5,346 nt of DNA from an uncultured Ruminococcus sp. (GTDB lineage Bacteria > Bacillota > Clostridia > Oscillospirales > Ruminococcaceae): positions 1 through 5,346 of the forward strand of contig CALANW010000033.1 in the NCBI GenBank assembly GCA_937926145.1. Reading direction: 5' to 3'. Each line of letters begins with the position of its first letter. The stretch's first letter is position 1. Positions 1 through 5,090 of the stretch are shown here, piece after piece. The notes below the pieces were generated by a model, which saw only the letters and a program-made list of their open reading frames with translations, was not told where the DNA came from and did no database searches. The position numbers and the translations under genes were made by a program.

Positions 1-27
1 GGGCTCGGAGATGTGTATAAGAGACAG
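1..27. other. Nextera transposon adapter remnant (sequencing artefact)
   Basis: Bases 9-27 are the 19-bp Tn5 mosaic end AGATGTGTATAAGAGACAG, and bases 1-8 (GGGCTCGG) match the adjoining part of the Illumina Nextera read-2 adapter. This is library-preparation sequence left on the end of a contig, not genomic DNA. It happens to stay in frame with the permease on the minus strand and would add nine false residues (LSLIHISEP) to its translation. Genomic sequence begins at base 28. The only natural alternative would be a Tn5/IS50 end, but the mosaic end is an engineered hybrid and the extra adapter bases make contamination near certain. Confidence 0.97.
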
Positions 28-828
28 GGAAATAAGATATGTTCCCACGCCGTTCAGCGAAAACACCTTTTCCGCCACGGCACTTCCTGCAAGCATATAT
101 CCGAGATACTGTCCGAAAAGAGTTATTACAGGCGGCAGTGAATTTTTAAGTCCGTGCCGCACGATTATCTGCCATTCGGACAATCCTCTTGTCCGTGCAT
201 ATGCCGCATAGTCCGAGCTTATTTCGGAAAGCAGCGATGACCGCATAATCCTGACCGCACCGCAGGCTGACGGAAACGCCAGCGCAAATGACGGCAGAAT
301 ATATCCGCTTATTCCCACTTTCGGAACAACGCTGAATATTGGCAGCCTTACCGCAAACAGCAGCAACAGCATAAATCCCAGCCAGAAAACAGGCAGGCAT
401 ATCCCGCCGATGGTCAGCACTCTCACAATATGATCGAAGATCCTGTTGTGAAACCTTGCGCACAGCATTGATACGGGAAAAACTATTATCACCATCCAGC
501 CCATTGCCATAATAACAAGTCTGAACGTTACGGGAAACAGGCTTTTTATATCATCGGTTATGCTGTGGTATGTAACTACCGACTTCCCCATATCGCCCGT
601 GAGCAATCCTTTCAGCCAAAGAAAATAGCGTACAGACATGGGTTTATCAAGCCCCATTTCTTCACGCAGGGAATCTACGAGCGCCGTATCTCCTGCCGAG
701 TTGCTTCGTATCGCAGCAGCCATAGCAGGGTCCTTTCCCGAAATTGTCATAAGAATAAAGCAAAGCACAGTAACCCCCACAAGAACGGGAATCGTGCCTG
801 CAAGTCTTTTTAACAGATATTTTTTCAA
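28..828 (-). CDS. ABC transporter permease, DppB/NikB (peptide/nickel) family, C-terminus missing
   Basis: This is an inner-membrane permease subunit of a binding-protein-dependent importer for peptides, nickel or a related small solute. The 267 genomic codons read MKKYLLKRLAGTIPVL at the N-terminus. TM1 is near residues 10-29, followed by the family's external segment (LREEMGLDKPMSVRYFLWLK near 54-73, then GDMGKSV at 78-84). Further TMs lie near 102-123, 135-159, 175-192 and 232-252. The EAA loop that docks on the ATPase is at 207-235 (YAAYARTRGLSEWQIIVRHG). The family ends near 305-320 residues, so about 40-50 residues including the last TM are lost at the contig edge; this is an assembly cut, not a pseudogene. 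The start is TTG at 828-826, with GGAG at 838-835 six bases upstream. It is divergent from tetR. Partner permease, ATPases and binding protein should lie off the left edge. The substrate cannot be read from this subunit; a shared metal box with feoA hints at a metal or metallophore, which is inference. Confidence 0.88.
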
Positions 829-846
829 GTGATTCTCCTCAAACTC

Positions 847-863
847 AATTAGCAAGTGCTAAC
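847..863 (-). promoter_or_regulatory. Putative metal-regulator box before the permease start
   Basis: The minus strand reads GTTAGCACTTGCTAATT, with a dyad core TTAGCA-N2-TGCTAA at 849-862 lying about 20 nt upstream of the TTG start. It matches the site before feoA (GTTAGTCTATGCTAATT) at 13 of 17 positions: GTTAG-N4-TGCTAATT is shared. The TTAG...CTAA half-sites resemble the DtxR/IdeR operator consensus. A bound repressor here would act as a roadblock or mask the ribosome-site region. Confidence rests on the two-site match, not on a known motif for this organism. Confidence 0.5.
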
Positions 864-875
864 CAAAATACAAAT

Positions 876-903
876 AAAAACTGCGGTCTGTTCCGCAATT
901 TTT
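876..903 (-). terminator. Terminator-like hairpin inside the permease leader (bidirectional)
   Basis: The stem is TGCGG (882-886) with CCGCA (893-897) around a 6-nt loop. On the minus strand it is followed by G and TTTTTATTT. On the plus strand it is followed by A and TTTTT, and the flanking A5/T5 runs can extend the pairing. It lies between the predicted permease promoter and the permease start, about 50 nt before the TTG, with no upstream gene to terminate on the minus strand. It is therefore a candidate attenuator. The stem is short (5 GC-rich pairs), so efficiency may be modest. Confidence 0.5.
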
Positions 904-930
904 ATAATAACACATCTAAAAAATAATTTC

Positions 931-987
931 TGCTCCAAAATAACATTCTTTTGCTCCAAAAAATTAATGCGATTTTTCGGAGCAAAA
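931..987 (-). repeat. 16-bp hairpin plus extra copy of its arm (TTTTGGAGCA repeats)
   Basis: In the minus-strand RNA, TTTTGCTCC (987-979) pairs with GGAGCAAAA (957-949). The stem continues through one G-U and six A/U pairs to a 7-nt loop at 971-965, giving 16 consecutive pairs. A further copy of the 3' arm, TTTTGGAGCA, lies at 940-931, 21 bp (two helical turns) from the matching bases at 952-957. The 5' arm could therefore pair with either copy. As DNA, the three GGAGCA copies could equally be operator half-sites. Confidence 0.55.
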
Positions 988-1094
988 CCTTTTTTATCAC
1001 CTCATATAAAATTTATCAGCAAATTGATTTATGAACTTAAAGCTGACATATCAATATCACTTTTGGAAAACCAAATAATACTGCTATTGAATAT

Positions 1095-1123
1095 ATTATA
1101 CCACTTCTGTTAGCATAAAGCAA
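1095..1123 (-). promoter_or_regulatory. Promoter for the permease operon
   Basis: On the minus strand, a perfect -10 TATAAT (1100-1095) carries an extended TG (TGGTATAAT) and is preceded at 17 bp by a weak -35, TTGCTT (1123-1118). Extended -10 promoters tolerate such a -35. The TATGCTAA half of the putative metal box (17-bp weak copy at 1124-1108) sits across the -35 and spacer, placing a repressor directly on the polymerase site. The 5' end would be near 1088. Confidence 0.62.
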
Positions 1124-1150
1124 CTTCTTTTTTGTAATTTTGACAAATAT

Positions 1151-1170
1151 GCAAATTTTTGAAAATTTGC
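1151..1170. promoter_or_regulatory. Perfect 20-bp palindrome between the divergent promoters
   Basis: GCAAATTTT (1151-1159) and AAAATTTGC (1162-1170) are exact inverted repeats around TG. The element ends two bases before the tetR -35 and lies about 28 bp upstream of the permease -35. Its position fits an operator serving both promoters; the AT core could also act as an UP-like element. It differs from the ATAAC dyads, so it probably binds another protein. Confidence 0.5.
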
Positions 1171-1172
1171 TC

Positions 1173-1201
1173 TTGACAAGACAAAATAAATATGATAAAA
1201 T
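1173..1201 (+). promoter_or_regulatory. Promoter of the tetR-family gene
   Basis: A consensus -35 TTGACA (1173-1178) is followed after exactly 17 bp by TAAAAT (1196-1201), one base from the sigma-A -10 consensus. Transcription should start near 1207-1209, inside the tandem dyads, and the leader is only about 45 nt. This is the best promoter match in the window. Confidence 0.75.
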
Positions 1202-1234
1202 AACTGAGTTATCCAATAACGGTGTTATCTTATC
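1194..1234. promoter_or_regulatory. Tandem dyad operator over the tetR promoter
   Basis: Two identical-arm dyads, ATAAC-TGA-GTTAT (1200-1212) and ATAAC-GGT-GTTAT (1216-1228), have centres 16 bp apart. The whole 41-bp block is itself nearly symmetric about base 1214: GATAAAATAAC (1194-1204) matches the complement of GTTATCTTATC (1224-1234) at 10 of 11 positions. It begins in the -10 and covers the predicted start site, the usual place for autorepression. TetR-family regulators commonly bind such paired dyads as two dimers; assigning it to the adjacent TetR protein is inference. Confidence 0.65.
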
Positions 1235-1251
1235 AGAAACGGAGTAGTTGA

Positions 1252-1872
1252 ATGCGCCTGCTGAATGATGAGCTTGCAAAGAATATTCTTGAAGCAAGCA
1301 AAAAAGAATTTCTCGAAAAAGGCTTTCAAAAAGCATCTGTGCGAAGCATTGCCGCCGCCGTAAATGTGACAACGGGAGCCGTCTACCGTTACTATGAAAA
1401 CAAGGAAGCTCTTTTCGATGCACTTGTAAAAGAGCCTGCCGAGGAGCTTTATGAGCTTTACCGAAGCTACAACGAGGATTTTTCCAATCAGGAGCTGAAC
1501 AAACAAATGAGTGAGCTTTCCGACGGCATTGAGGACGACACGGACGGTATGCTCGGTTTCATCTATGAGCATTATGATGCGTTCAAGCTCATTGCCTGCT
1601 GCTCCGAAGGAACAAAATACGCCGATTATGTCGAGCGGCTCATCGAAATAGAAACAAGGTCGAGCATAAAGCTTATCCGACTTATGCAGGCTGACGGAAA
1701 GATCAGTCCCGATTTCGACGAACAGCTTGTGCATATCATTTCAAGCACGATGTTCAACGGAGTCTTCGAGATAATTTCCCACAACGAGCCTATCGAAACT
1801 GCTCGGGAACATATCCACATATTAAAGGAATTCTACACCGCAGGCTGGAATAAAATCTTAGGGATCGATTGA
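1252..1872 (+). CDS. TetR/AcrR-family transcriptional regulator
   Basis: This is a 206-residue DNA-binding repressor of the usual family length. The N-terminal helix-turn-helix domain spans about residues 8-55, with the recognition region ASVRSIAAAVNVTTGAVYRYY at 28-48 and the characteristic ENKEALFDALV after it. The C-terminal helical ligand-binding and dimerisation domain (about 60-206) includes FKLIACCSEGTKY (111-123), whose adjacent cysteines Cys116-Cys117 could sense metal or redox state; that is speculation. The ATG at 1252 is fixed by a TGA stop directly before it in the same frame and by GGAG at 1241-1244 seven bases upstream. It is divergent from the permease and 66 bp before feoA on the same strand. 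Its ligand is unknown. Dyads over its own promoter suggest autoregulation. No copy of those dyads is seen before feoA, so control of the Feo operon is not supported. Confidence 0.92.
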   Translation: MRLLNDELAKNILEASKKEFLEKGFQKASVRSIAAAVNVTTGAVYRYYENKEALFDALVKEPAEELYELYRSYNEDFSNQELNKQMSELSDGIEDDTDGMLGFIYEHYDAFKLIACCSEGTKYADYVERLIEIETRSSIKLIRLMQADGKISPDFDEQLVHIISSTMFNGVFEIISHNEPIETAREHIHILKEFYTAGWNKILGID

Positions 1873-1877
1873 TCCCT
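1860..1877 (+). terminator. Hairpin over the tetR stop codon, possible weak terminator
   Basis: AGGGATC (1860-1866) pairs perfectly with GATCCCT (1871-1877) around GATT. The tetR stop TGA (1870-1872) lies within the structure. The downstream tract GATTTATTG is T-rich but broken, so termination would be partial. It may limit read-through from tetR into feoA or protect the tetR 3' end. Confidence 0.4.
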
Positions 1878-1883
1878 GATTTA

Positions 1884-1911
1884 TTGCATATGAGTTAGTC
1901 TATGCTAATTA
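1884..1911 (+). promoter_or_regulatory. Weak candidate promoter for the feo operon
   Basis: TTGCAT (1884-1889) and TAATTA (1906-1911) are 16 bp apart, each a partial match to sigma-A hexamers. The putative metal box fills the spacer and the -10, which is where a metal-dependent repressor would block transcription. The hexamers are poor, so the exact promoter is uncertain; only 66 bp separate tetR and feoA. Confidence 0.35.
1894..1910 (+). promoter_or_regulatory. Putative DtxR/IdeR-like metal box before feoA
   Basis: GTTAGTCTATGCTAATT contains the dyad half-sites TTAG-N6-CTAA. Aligned to the DtxR/IdeR consensus TTAGGTTAGCCTAACCTAA it keeps GTTAG, CTA and CTAA in register. The site lies 28 bp before the feoA start, within the likely promoter. 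Iron-dependent DtxR-family repression of feoAB is known in Gram-positive bacteria; which regulator acts here is inferred. Its near-copy upstream of the permease strengthens the call. Confidence 0.55.
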
Positions 1912-1938
1912 AATACATTTTTAAAAGGAGAATGATAT

Positions 1939-2166
1939 ATGCCAAAGCTTACCGAACTCAAAGACGGTCAGAAAGCAAAGATCACAGGCATCAGCGGCGA
2001 CAGACGTTACCTTTCGAGAGTGACGTCAATAGGGCTGAATGTGGGCTGTGATATTGAAATGCTGCAAAACGTCAAGAATCGTCCTCTGCTTGTTTACGGA
2101 CGTGATACGATGATCGCACTCAACCGAAATGAATCGGAGAGAATAACTGTGGAGGTGTCAAAGTAA
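1939..2166 (+). CDS. feoA: FeoA, ferrous iron transport accessory protein
   Basis: This is a small cytosolic partner of FeoB, thought to assist or regulate its Fe(II) transport. The 75 residues form one SH3-like domain, the usual FeoA size. Visible family features are the N-terminal LTELKDGQKAKITGISGD strand region (4-21), the RRYLSRVTSIGLNVGCDIE segment (22-40), NRPLLVYGRDTMIAL (47-61) and the C-terminal ITVEV strand (69-73). The ATG at 1939 follows AGGAG (1926-1930) by eight bases. It is the first gene of the feo operon and its TAA overlaps the feoB ATG by one base (TAATG), so the two are probably translationally coupled. The gene preference is clear despite short length, because the order FeoA then FeoB is conserved. 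Confidence 0.93.
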   Translation: MPKLTELKDGQKAKITGISGDRRYLSRVTSIGLNVGCDIEMLQNVKNRPLLVYGRDTMIALNRNESERITVEVSK

Positions 2167-4178
2167 TGTCAGCAGAAAAGAAAATTGCGCTGCTCGGACA
2201 GCCAAACTCGGGAAAATCGACCGTGTTCAATATGCTCACGGGTGCACATCAGCACGTTGGAAACTGGCCCGGAAAGACCGTTGAAAAGGTGGAGGGCGAA
2301 TTTACATACAATGAAATGAAGTATATCATCGCCGATCTTCCCGGAACATACAGCCTTTCGGCAAACTCCGATGAAGAGATCGTCACCCGTGACTATATCG
2401 CATCAGGCGGAGCGGATATTGTCTGCATTCTTGCCGATTCATCACAGCTTGAACGAAGCCTTTTTATGCTTTCGGATTATGCAGGCATAACCGTTCCCGC
2501 AATGCTTGTTCTGACAATGACTGACGTTGCCGAGGCGCAGGGAAAAAAAATAAACATAGGCAGGCTTTCCGAAAAGCTGGGAATCCCCGTTGTTTCGATA
2601 GTTGCACCCGATAAAAACAGCTACGGCGGATTTTACAAGGCTCTTGAAGAGGCTGCAAATGCAAAGAAACAGCTTGATTTTTCCGCTCTTACGGAGCTTT
2701 ACAAAAACGGAGAGCAAAAAGCCGCTTATATCGAAGCTCTTGCACTTGTCCCCGACAACGGCTTGGAAAAATATTCACCCGAATGGCTTGCGTCAAAGCT
2801 TCTTGAAGGCGATAATGCCGTTATAAACAAGCTTTCTGCCGCATCTGACAGAACTGCGCTGAAAAAATTTGCGGAATCAAATCCCAACGGCAGTCTTTAT
2901 ACAAGCGACTGTAAATTTGAATGGATAGACAGCCTGCTTTCCGATACCGTAACAAAAGCGAAGAAAACATCGGAAATACTGACGAAATTCGACCGCGCGG
3001 CTATCTCAAAACGTTGGGGAAAGCTCATTTCTATCGGAATAGTTCTCCTCGGAATAATCGGCTCGTTCATCGTTGCCGCACCGCTTATGGGTATTGGCGG
3101 TGCGATACCGTCGGTGCTTACACCGCTTATAAACGCTATCGGAATGCCCGAAATGCTCGCCTCATTCATCAACAGCACACTTATAACTGCGCTCGGCTGG
3201 GTGTTCTCAATGGCAGGCTTTGTTTTCGGAATAAACCTTGTTTTCGGACTTATTGAGGAAGTCGGCTATATGGCTCGCGTTTCCTACGTTTTCGACAACA
3301 CGATGAACAAACTCGGCTTGCAGGGCAAATCCATTATGCCTATGCTCGTAAGCTTCGGCTGTACTATCGGCGGCACTGCGGGAACAAGGGTCATCGACTC
3401 ATACGGTCAGCGAATACTGACAATTGCTCTCGCATGGGCAGTTCCGTGCGGAGCAACTTTCGCAGTAATACCAACACTTGCAGATGCAGTTTTTGGCAGC
3501 GGCGGAGCGATACTTGTAATGCTGTATATCTTCGCGCTTATGTTCCTGCACATCTTTGTTACGGCAAAAATTTTCGGCAGAAAATTAAGTCCCGTTGAGG
3601 ACCGCACAGGTCTTATTATGGAGCTTCCTCCTTACCACAAACCGCGTTGGAAAACACTTTTCAAAAACACTCTTGTCCGTGCCTGGGACGTGTTCAAAAA
3701 GGCTTTCGTTGTCGTTGTTATCGTCGCCGCCGTTTTCTGGCTGCTGACATACTCATCAAGCGGAATGGCGGCTGACAGCGTTATTTACAAGATCGGAACG
3801 ACCATTGAACCCGTTACAAAATTCTTCGGCATGGGCTGGCAGACGTTCCTTGCGTTTATTACATCAATGGTATCAAAGGAAGCAATTCTCGGTGTAATGA
3901 GCGTTCTCTTCACGGACGGCGGCTCGCTGCTCCTCACCTCCGCCACCGCTTCCGCAGATGCAAATATCGGCACAATAATCGCAAATTCAATATCAAAGCC
4001 CGAAGCGCTCGCATTTATGGTCGCAGTAACGTTCAACGTTCCATGCCTTATGGCTTTAAGCTCCACTATGCACGAGACTCACTCCGCAAAATGGACAGCT
4101 AAAATCGCACTTTATTATATCGCAACTGCGCTTGTTCTTTCCTGCCTCACATATCATATCTCGGGACTGTTTTTCTAA
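2166..4178 (+). CDS. feoB: FeoB, ferrous iron transporter with N-terminal G domain
   Basis: This is the main Fe(II) importer of the cytoplasmic membrane, with a cytosolic GTPase domain coupled to a polytopic channel. In the 670 residues, G1 is GQPNSGKS (11-18), the switch I Thr of G2 is Thr38 in PGKTVE, and G3 is DLPG (57-60). The G4 site reads TMTD (117-120) where the family normally has NxxD. A helical regulatory region runs to about 275. The membrane part carries EEVGYMAR (364-371), GLQGKSIMPML (384-394), a gate-like SFGCTIGGTAGTR (396-408, Cys399) in place of the common GFGCNVPA form, VPCGA (426-430), MELPPYHKP (485-493), SKEAILG (570-576) and NVPC (624-627). TMs cluster at about 286-310, 336-363, 415-468, 511-528, 561-583, 612-632 and 645-666. 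The start lies on the feoA stop, with GGAGG at 2151-2155. Identity is secure; the motif changes mark a divergent subtype. Confidence 0.97.
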   Translation: MSAEKKIALLGQPNSGKSTVFNMLTGAHQHVGNWPGKTVEKVEGEFTYNEMKYIIADLPGTYSLSANSDEEIVTRDYIASGGADIVCILADSSQLERSLFMLSDYAGITVPAMLVLTMTDVAEAQGKKINIGRLSEKLGIPVVSIVAPDKNSYGGFYKALEEAANAKKQLDFSALTELYKNGEQKAAYIEALALVPDNGLEKYSPEWLASKLLEGDNAVINKLSAASDRTALKKFAESNPNGSLYTSDCKFEWIDSLLSDTVTKAKKTSEILTKFDRAAISKRWGKLISIGIVLLGIIGSFIVAAPLMGIGGAIPSVLTPLINAIGMPEMLASFINSTLITALGWVFSMAGFVFGINLVFGLIEEVGYMARVSYVFDNTMNKLGLQGKSIMPMLVSFGCTIGGTAGTRVIDSYGQRILTIALAWAVPCGATFAVIPTLADAVFGSGGAILVMLYIFALMFLHIFVTAKIFGRKLSPVEDRTGLIMELPPYHKPRWKTLFKNTLVRAWDVFKKAFVVVVIVAAVFWLLTYSSSGMAADSVIYKIGTTIEPVTKFFGMGWQTFLAFITSMVSKEAILGVMSVLFTDGGSLLLTSATASADANIGTIIANSISKPEALAFMVAVTFNVPCLMALSSTMHETHSAKWTAKIALYYIATALVLSCLTYHISGLFF

Positions 4179-4191
4179 GGAGCTGATGAAA

Positions 4192-4428
4192 ATGTCGCTG
4201 CTTTCGCTTCTTGAAGAAAAAGGAATTCATTCCACCGCACAGCTTGCCGCCGAGCTTGGCACAAGCACGGAAATGGTGGAAGCAAAACTTGAACGCTATG
4301 CGCAGCTTGGATATGTAAAAAAGACCGTTATGTCGGCAGACTGCGGCGGAAACTGCAAAAAATGCCACGGCTGCAGCGGTATGAAAAAAGCCGCCGCTTC
4401 CGTGGTGTATTGGGAACGATCAAAATGA
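4192..4428 (+). CDS. FeoC-like winged-helix protein with four-cysteine cluster
   Basis: This is a small cytosolic accessory of the Feo system, 78 residues, close to typical FeoC length. Residues 3-45 form a winged-helix-type fold (LLSLLEEKGIHSTAQLAAEL, then TSTEMVEAKLERYAQLGYVKK). The following segment CGGNCKKCHGC (51-61) gives Cys51, 55, 58 and 61 in a C-X3-C-X2-C-X2-C pattern, matching the Fe-S-binding loop of FeoC proteins. FeoC is proposed to regulate FeoB stability or activity and to sense iron or oxygen; that role here is inferred. The ATG at 4192 is chosen because AAGGAG (4177-4182) sits nine bases upstream. The in-frame ATG at 4186 is only three bases from it, and a further upstream start would overlap feoB. 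It begins 13 bases after feoB and overlaps the next gene by four bases. I leave the symbol empty because divergence from enterobacterial FeoC is large. Confidence 0.82.
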   Translation: MSLLSLLEEKGIHSTAQLAAELGTSTEMVEAKLERYAQLGYVKKTVMSADCGGNCKKCHGCSGMKKAAASVVYWERSK

Positions 4429-4784
4429 GCATAGGAACGATAATCATTGTAATAATTTCCGCAGGTGTTTTCGCTGCGTGTGTATTTTCATTTATCCGAA
4501 GTCTTTCGGGAAAGAAAAGCTGCTGCGGTACTTCCCTGCCGAAGCTGAAAAATAAGAAGTTGACAAATCCTGTCGGAAAGATGACCGTTAAGATAGACGG
4601 CATGAGATGCGAAAGCTGCCGCAGACACGTTACAGCAGCAATAAACAGCATCGACGGCGCAGCTGCAAAAGTCAGCATTGAAAAAAATGAAGCTGTTGTA
4701 AGCTTCGAGCGCCAGCTGACCGATGAAGAGCTTATCTCCGCCATTGAAGCTGCGGGATTTGAGGTAAGGGATATTTTAAGGTAA
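4425..4784 (+). CDS. Membrane-anchored HMA-domain protein (FeoB-associated Cys-rich anchor fused to metal-binding domain)
   Basis: The 119 residues comprise one N-terminal TM helix (about 4-24), a basic, Cys-containing linker (KKSCCG at 30-35) and a heavy-metal-associated domain (about 53-117). The HMA metal loop is GMRCESC (59-65, Cys62 and Cys65), followed by helix and strands ending AIEAAGFEV. The N-terminal third resembles the short FeoB-associated Cys-rich membrane proteins that often follow feoB. Positive charges after the TM put the HMA domain in the cytosol. HMA domains usually carry Cu(I), Zn or similar soft metals; a place in a feo operon suggests metal handling near FeoB, but this is inference. 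The start overlaps the preceding stop as ATGA (4425-4428), favouring coupled translation; a longer reading from 4362 would add a charged tail before the TM and is unlikely. It is the last gene of the operon. Confidence 0.8.
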   Translation: MSIGTIIIVIISAGVFAACVFSFIRSLSGKKSCCGTSLPKLKNKKLTNPVGKMTVKIDGMRCESCRRHVTAAINSIDGAAAKVSIEKNEAVVSFERQLTDEELISAIEAAGFEVRDILR

Positions 4785-4942
4785 TATGAGACGAAGCTGA
4801 AACGCTAAAGTGCAGATAATGACGAAATCGGACACAGCTGATTTTTTGAAAAATGAGCTCCTGAAAATCAACCCGTGCAAACACAATATTCACAAAAAGT
4901 TTGATGATTACAGTCATTAGGAAGATTAAAAGTTTTATAACC

Positions 4943-4962
4943 GATTTTGTCCCCACAAAATC
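4943..4962. repeat. Perfect 8-bp inverted repeat
   Basis: GATTTTGT (4943-4950) and ACAAAATC (4955-4962) are exact inverted repeats around CCCC. No T tract follows on the plus strand. On the minus strand GGTTATAAAACTTTT follows, too irregular for a clear terminator. It could be an RNA hairpin in the operon 3' end or a protein site. Confidence 0.5.
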
Positions 4963-4985
4963 AATGCTTGCTAAAACCTACCCTC

Positions 4986-5048
4986 ATTCTCCCAAGTTGA
5001 ATACCCTTGCAATTCTCTCAGGTTGAAAAAATATTCTCACAAGTTGAA
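4986..5048. repeat. Three degenerate 16-bp direct repeats
   Basis: ATTCTCCCAAGTTGAA (4986-5001), ATTCTCTCAGGTTGAA (5012-5027) and ATTCTCACAAGTTGAA (5033-5048) share ATTCTC-N-CA-R-GTTGAA. Starts are 26 and 21 bp apart. The variation sits at only two positions, which suggests selected binding sites more than a slipped simple repeat. The spacing and the unique flanks do not fit a CRISPR array. Function unknown. Confidence 0.65.
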
Positions 5049-5090
5049 AACCACGCAAATACGTCATTACAACCGAATATCAGCAAAAAT

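Larger units (their letters stand above)
829..1088 (-). promoter_or_regulatory. Long structured leader of the permease mRNA
   Basis: If transcription begins about 7 bases after the -10 at 1095-1100, the permease has a leader of roughly 260 nt with no credible ORF. In transcript order it holds a 16-bp hairpin (987-949), a second copy of its 3' arm (940-931), a terminator-like hairpin (897-876), a 14-bp dyad (862-849) and the GAGGAG ribosome site. This order resembles leaders that control read-through, but I recognise no known riboswitch class. The alternative is that a closer promoter is used and the elements are protein-binding sites. Confidence 0.4.
4785..5090. other. Noncoding stretch after the feo operon
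   Basis: About 300 bp lie between the last feo gene and the next strong terminator. I see no ORF with a ribosome site and family features on either strand. It contains an imperfect palindrome at 4836-4859 (AGCT-G-ATTTTT-TG-AAAAAT-G-AGCT), an 8-bp hairpin at 4943-4962 and three 16-bp repeats at 4986-5048. No terminator is seen directly after the last gene, so the operon transcript probably runs through to 5133 and this is its 3' untranslated region. Decayed sequence or an unrecognised small RNA cannot be excluded. Confidence 0.6.

Noticed and set aside
1..27. Natural Tn5/IS50 transposon end
   Set aside because: The 19-bp mosaic end is an engineered sequence and the bases before it match the Illumina adapter.
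146..463. Minus-strand 105-codon frame inside the permease
   Set aside because: It is in another frame within the permease gene; the DppB/NikB reading is continuous and has TMs and the EAA loop.
849..862. CIRCE (HrcA) element, suggested by TTAGCA...TGCTAA
   Set aside because: CIRCE needs TTAGCACTC-N9-GAGTGCTAA; the two half-sites here are only two bases apart, and the site matches the feoA box better.
949..990. Plus-strand intrinsic terminator (stem then CCTTTTTTATC)
   Set aside because: No plus-strand gene lies upstream to terminate, and the plus-strand stem has an A-C mismatch that becomes G-U on the minus strand, which favours a role in the permease leader.
856..1113. Plus-strand 85-codon frame in the divergent spacer
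   Set aside because: No ribosome site, and its composition is that of AT-rich DNA; it runs through the hairpins and the permease promoter.
1225..1734. Long minus-strand frame opposite tetR (169 codons)
   Set aside because: It lies antisense to a clear TetR-family protein, shows no family features, and is explained by codon bias of the real gene.
4732..4956. Minus-strand reading frame with a hydrophobic N-terminus (GTG start, 74 codons)
   Set aside because: It lacks a ribosome site, overlaps the end of the HMA gene, and the later residues show no domain; the hydrophobic start comes from AT-rich DNA.
4986..5048. Short CRISPR array
   Set aside because: Repeats are 16 bp and degenerate, the gaps are only 10 and 5 bp, and no cas gene is near.
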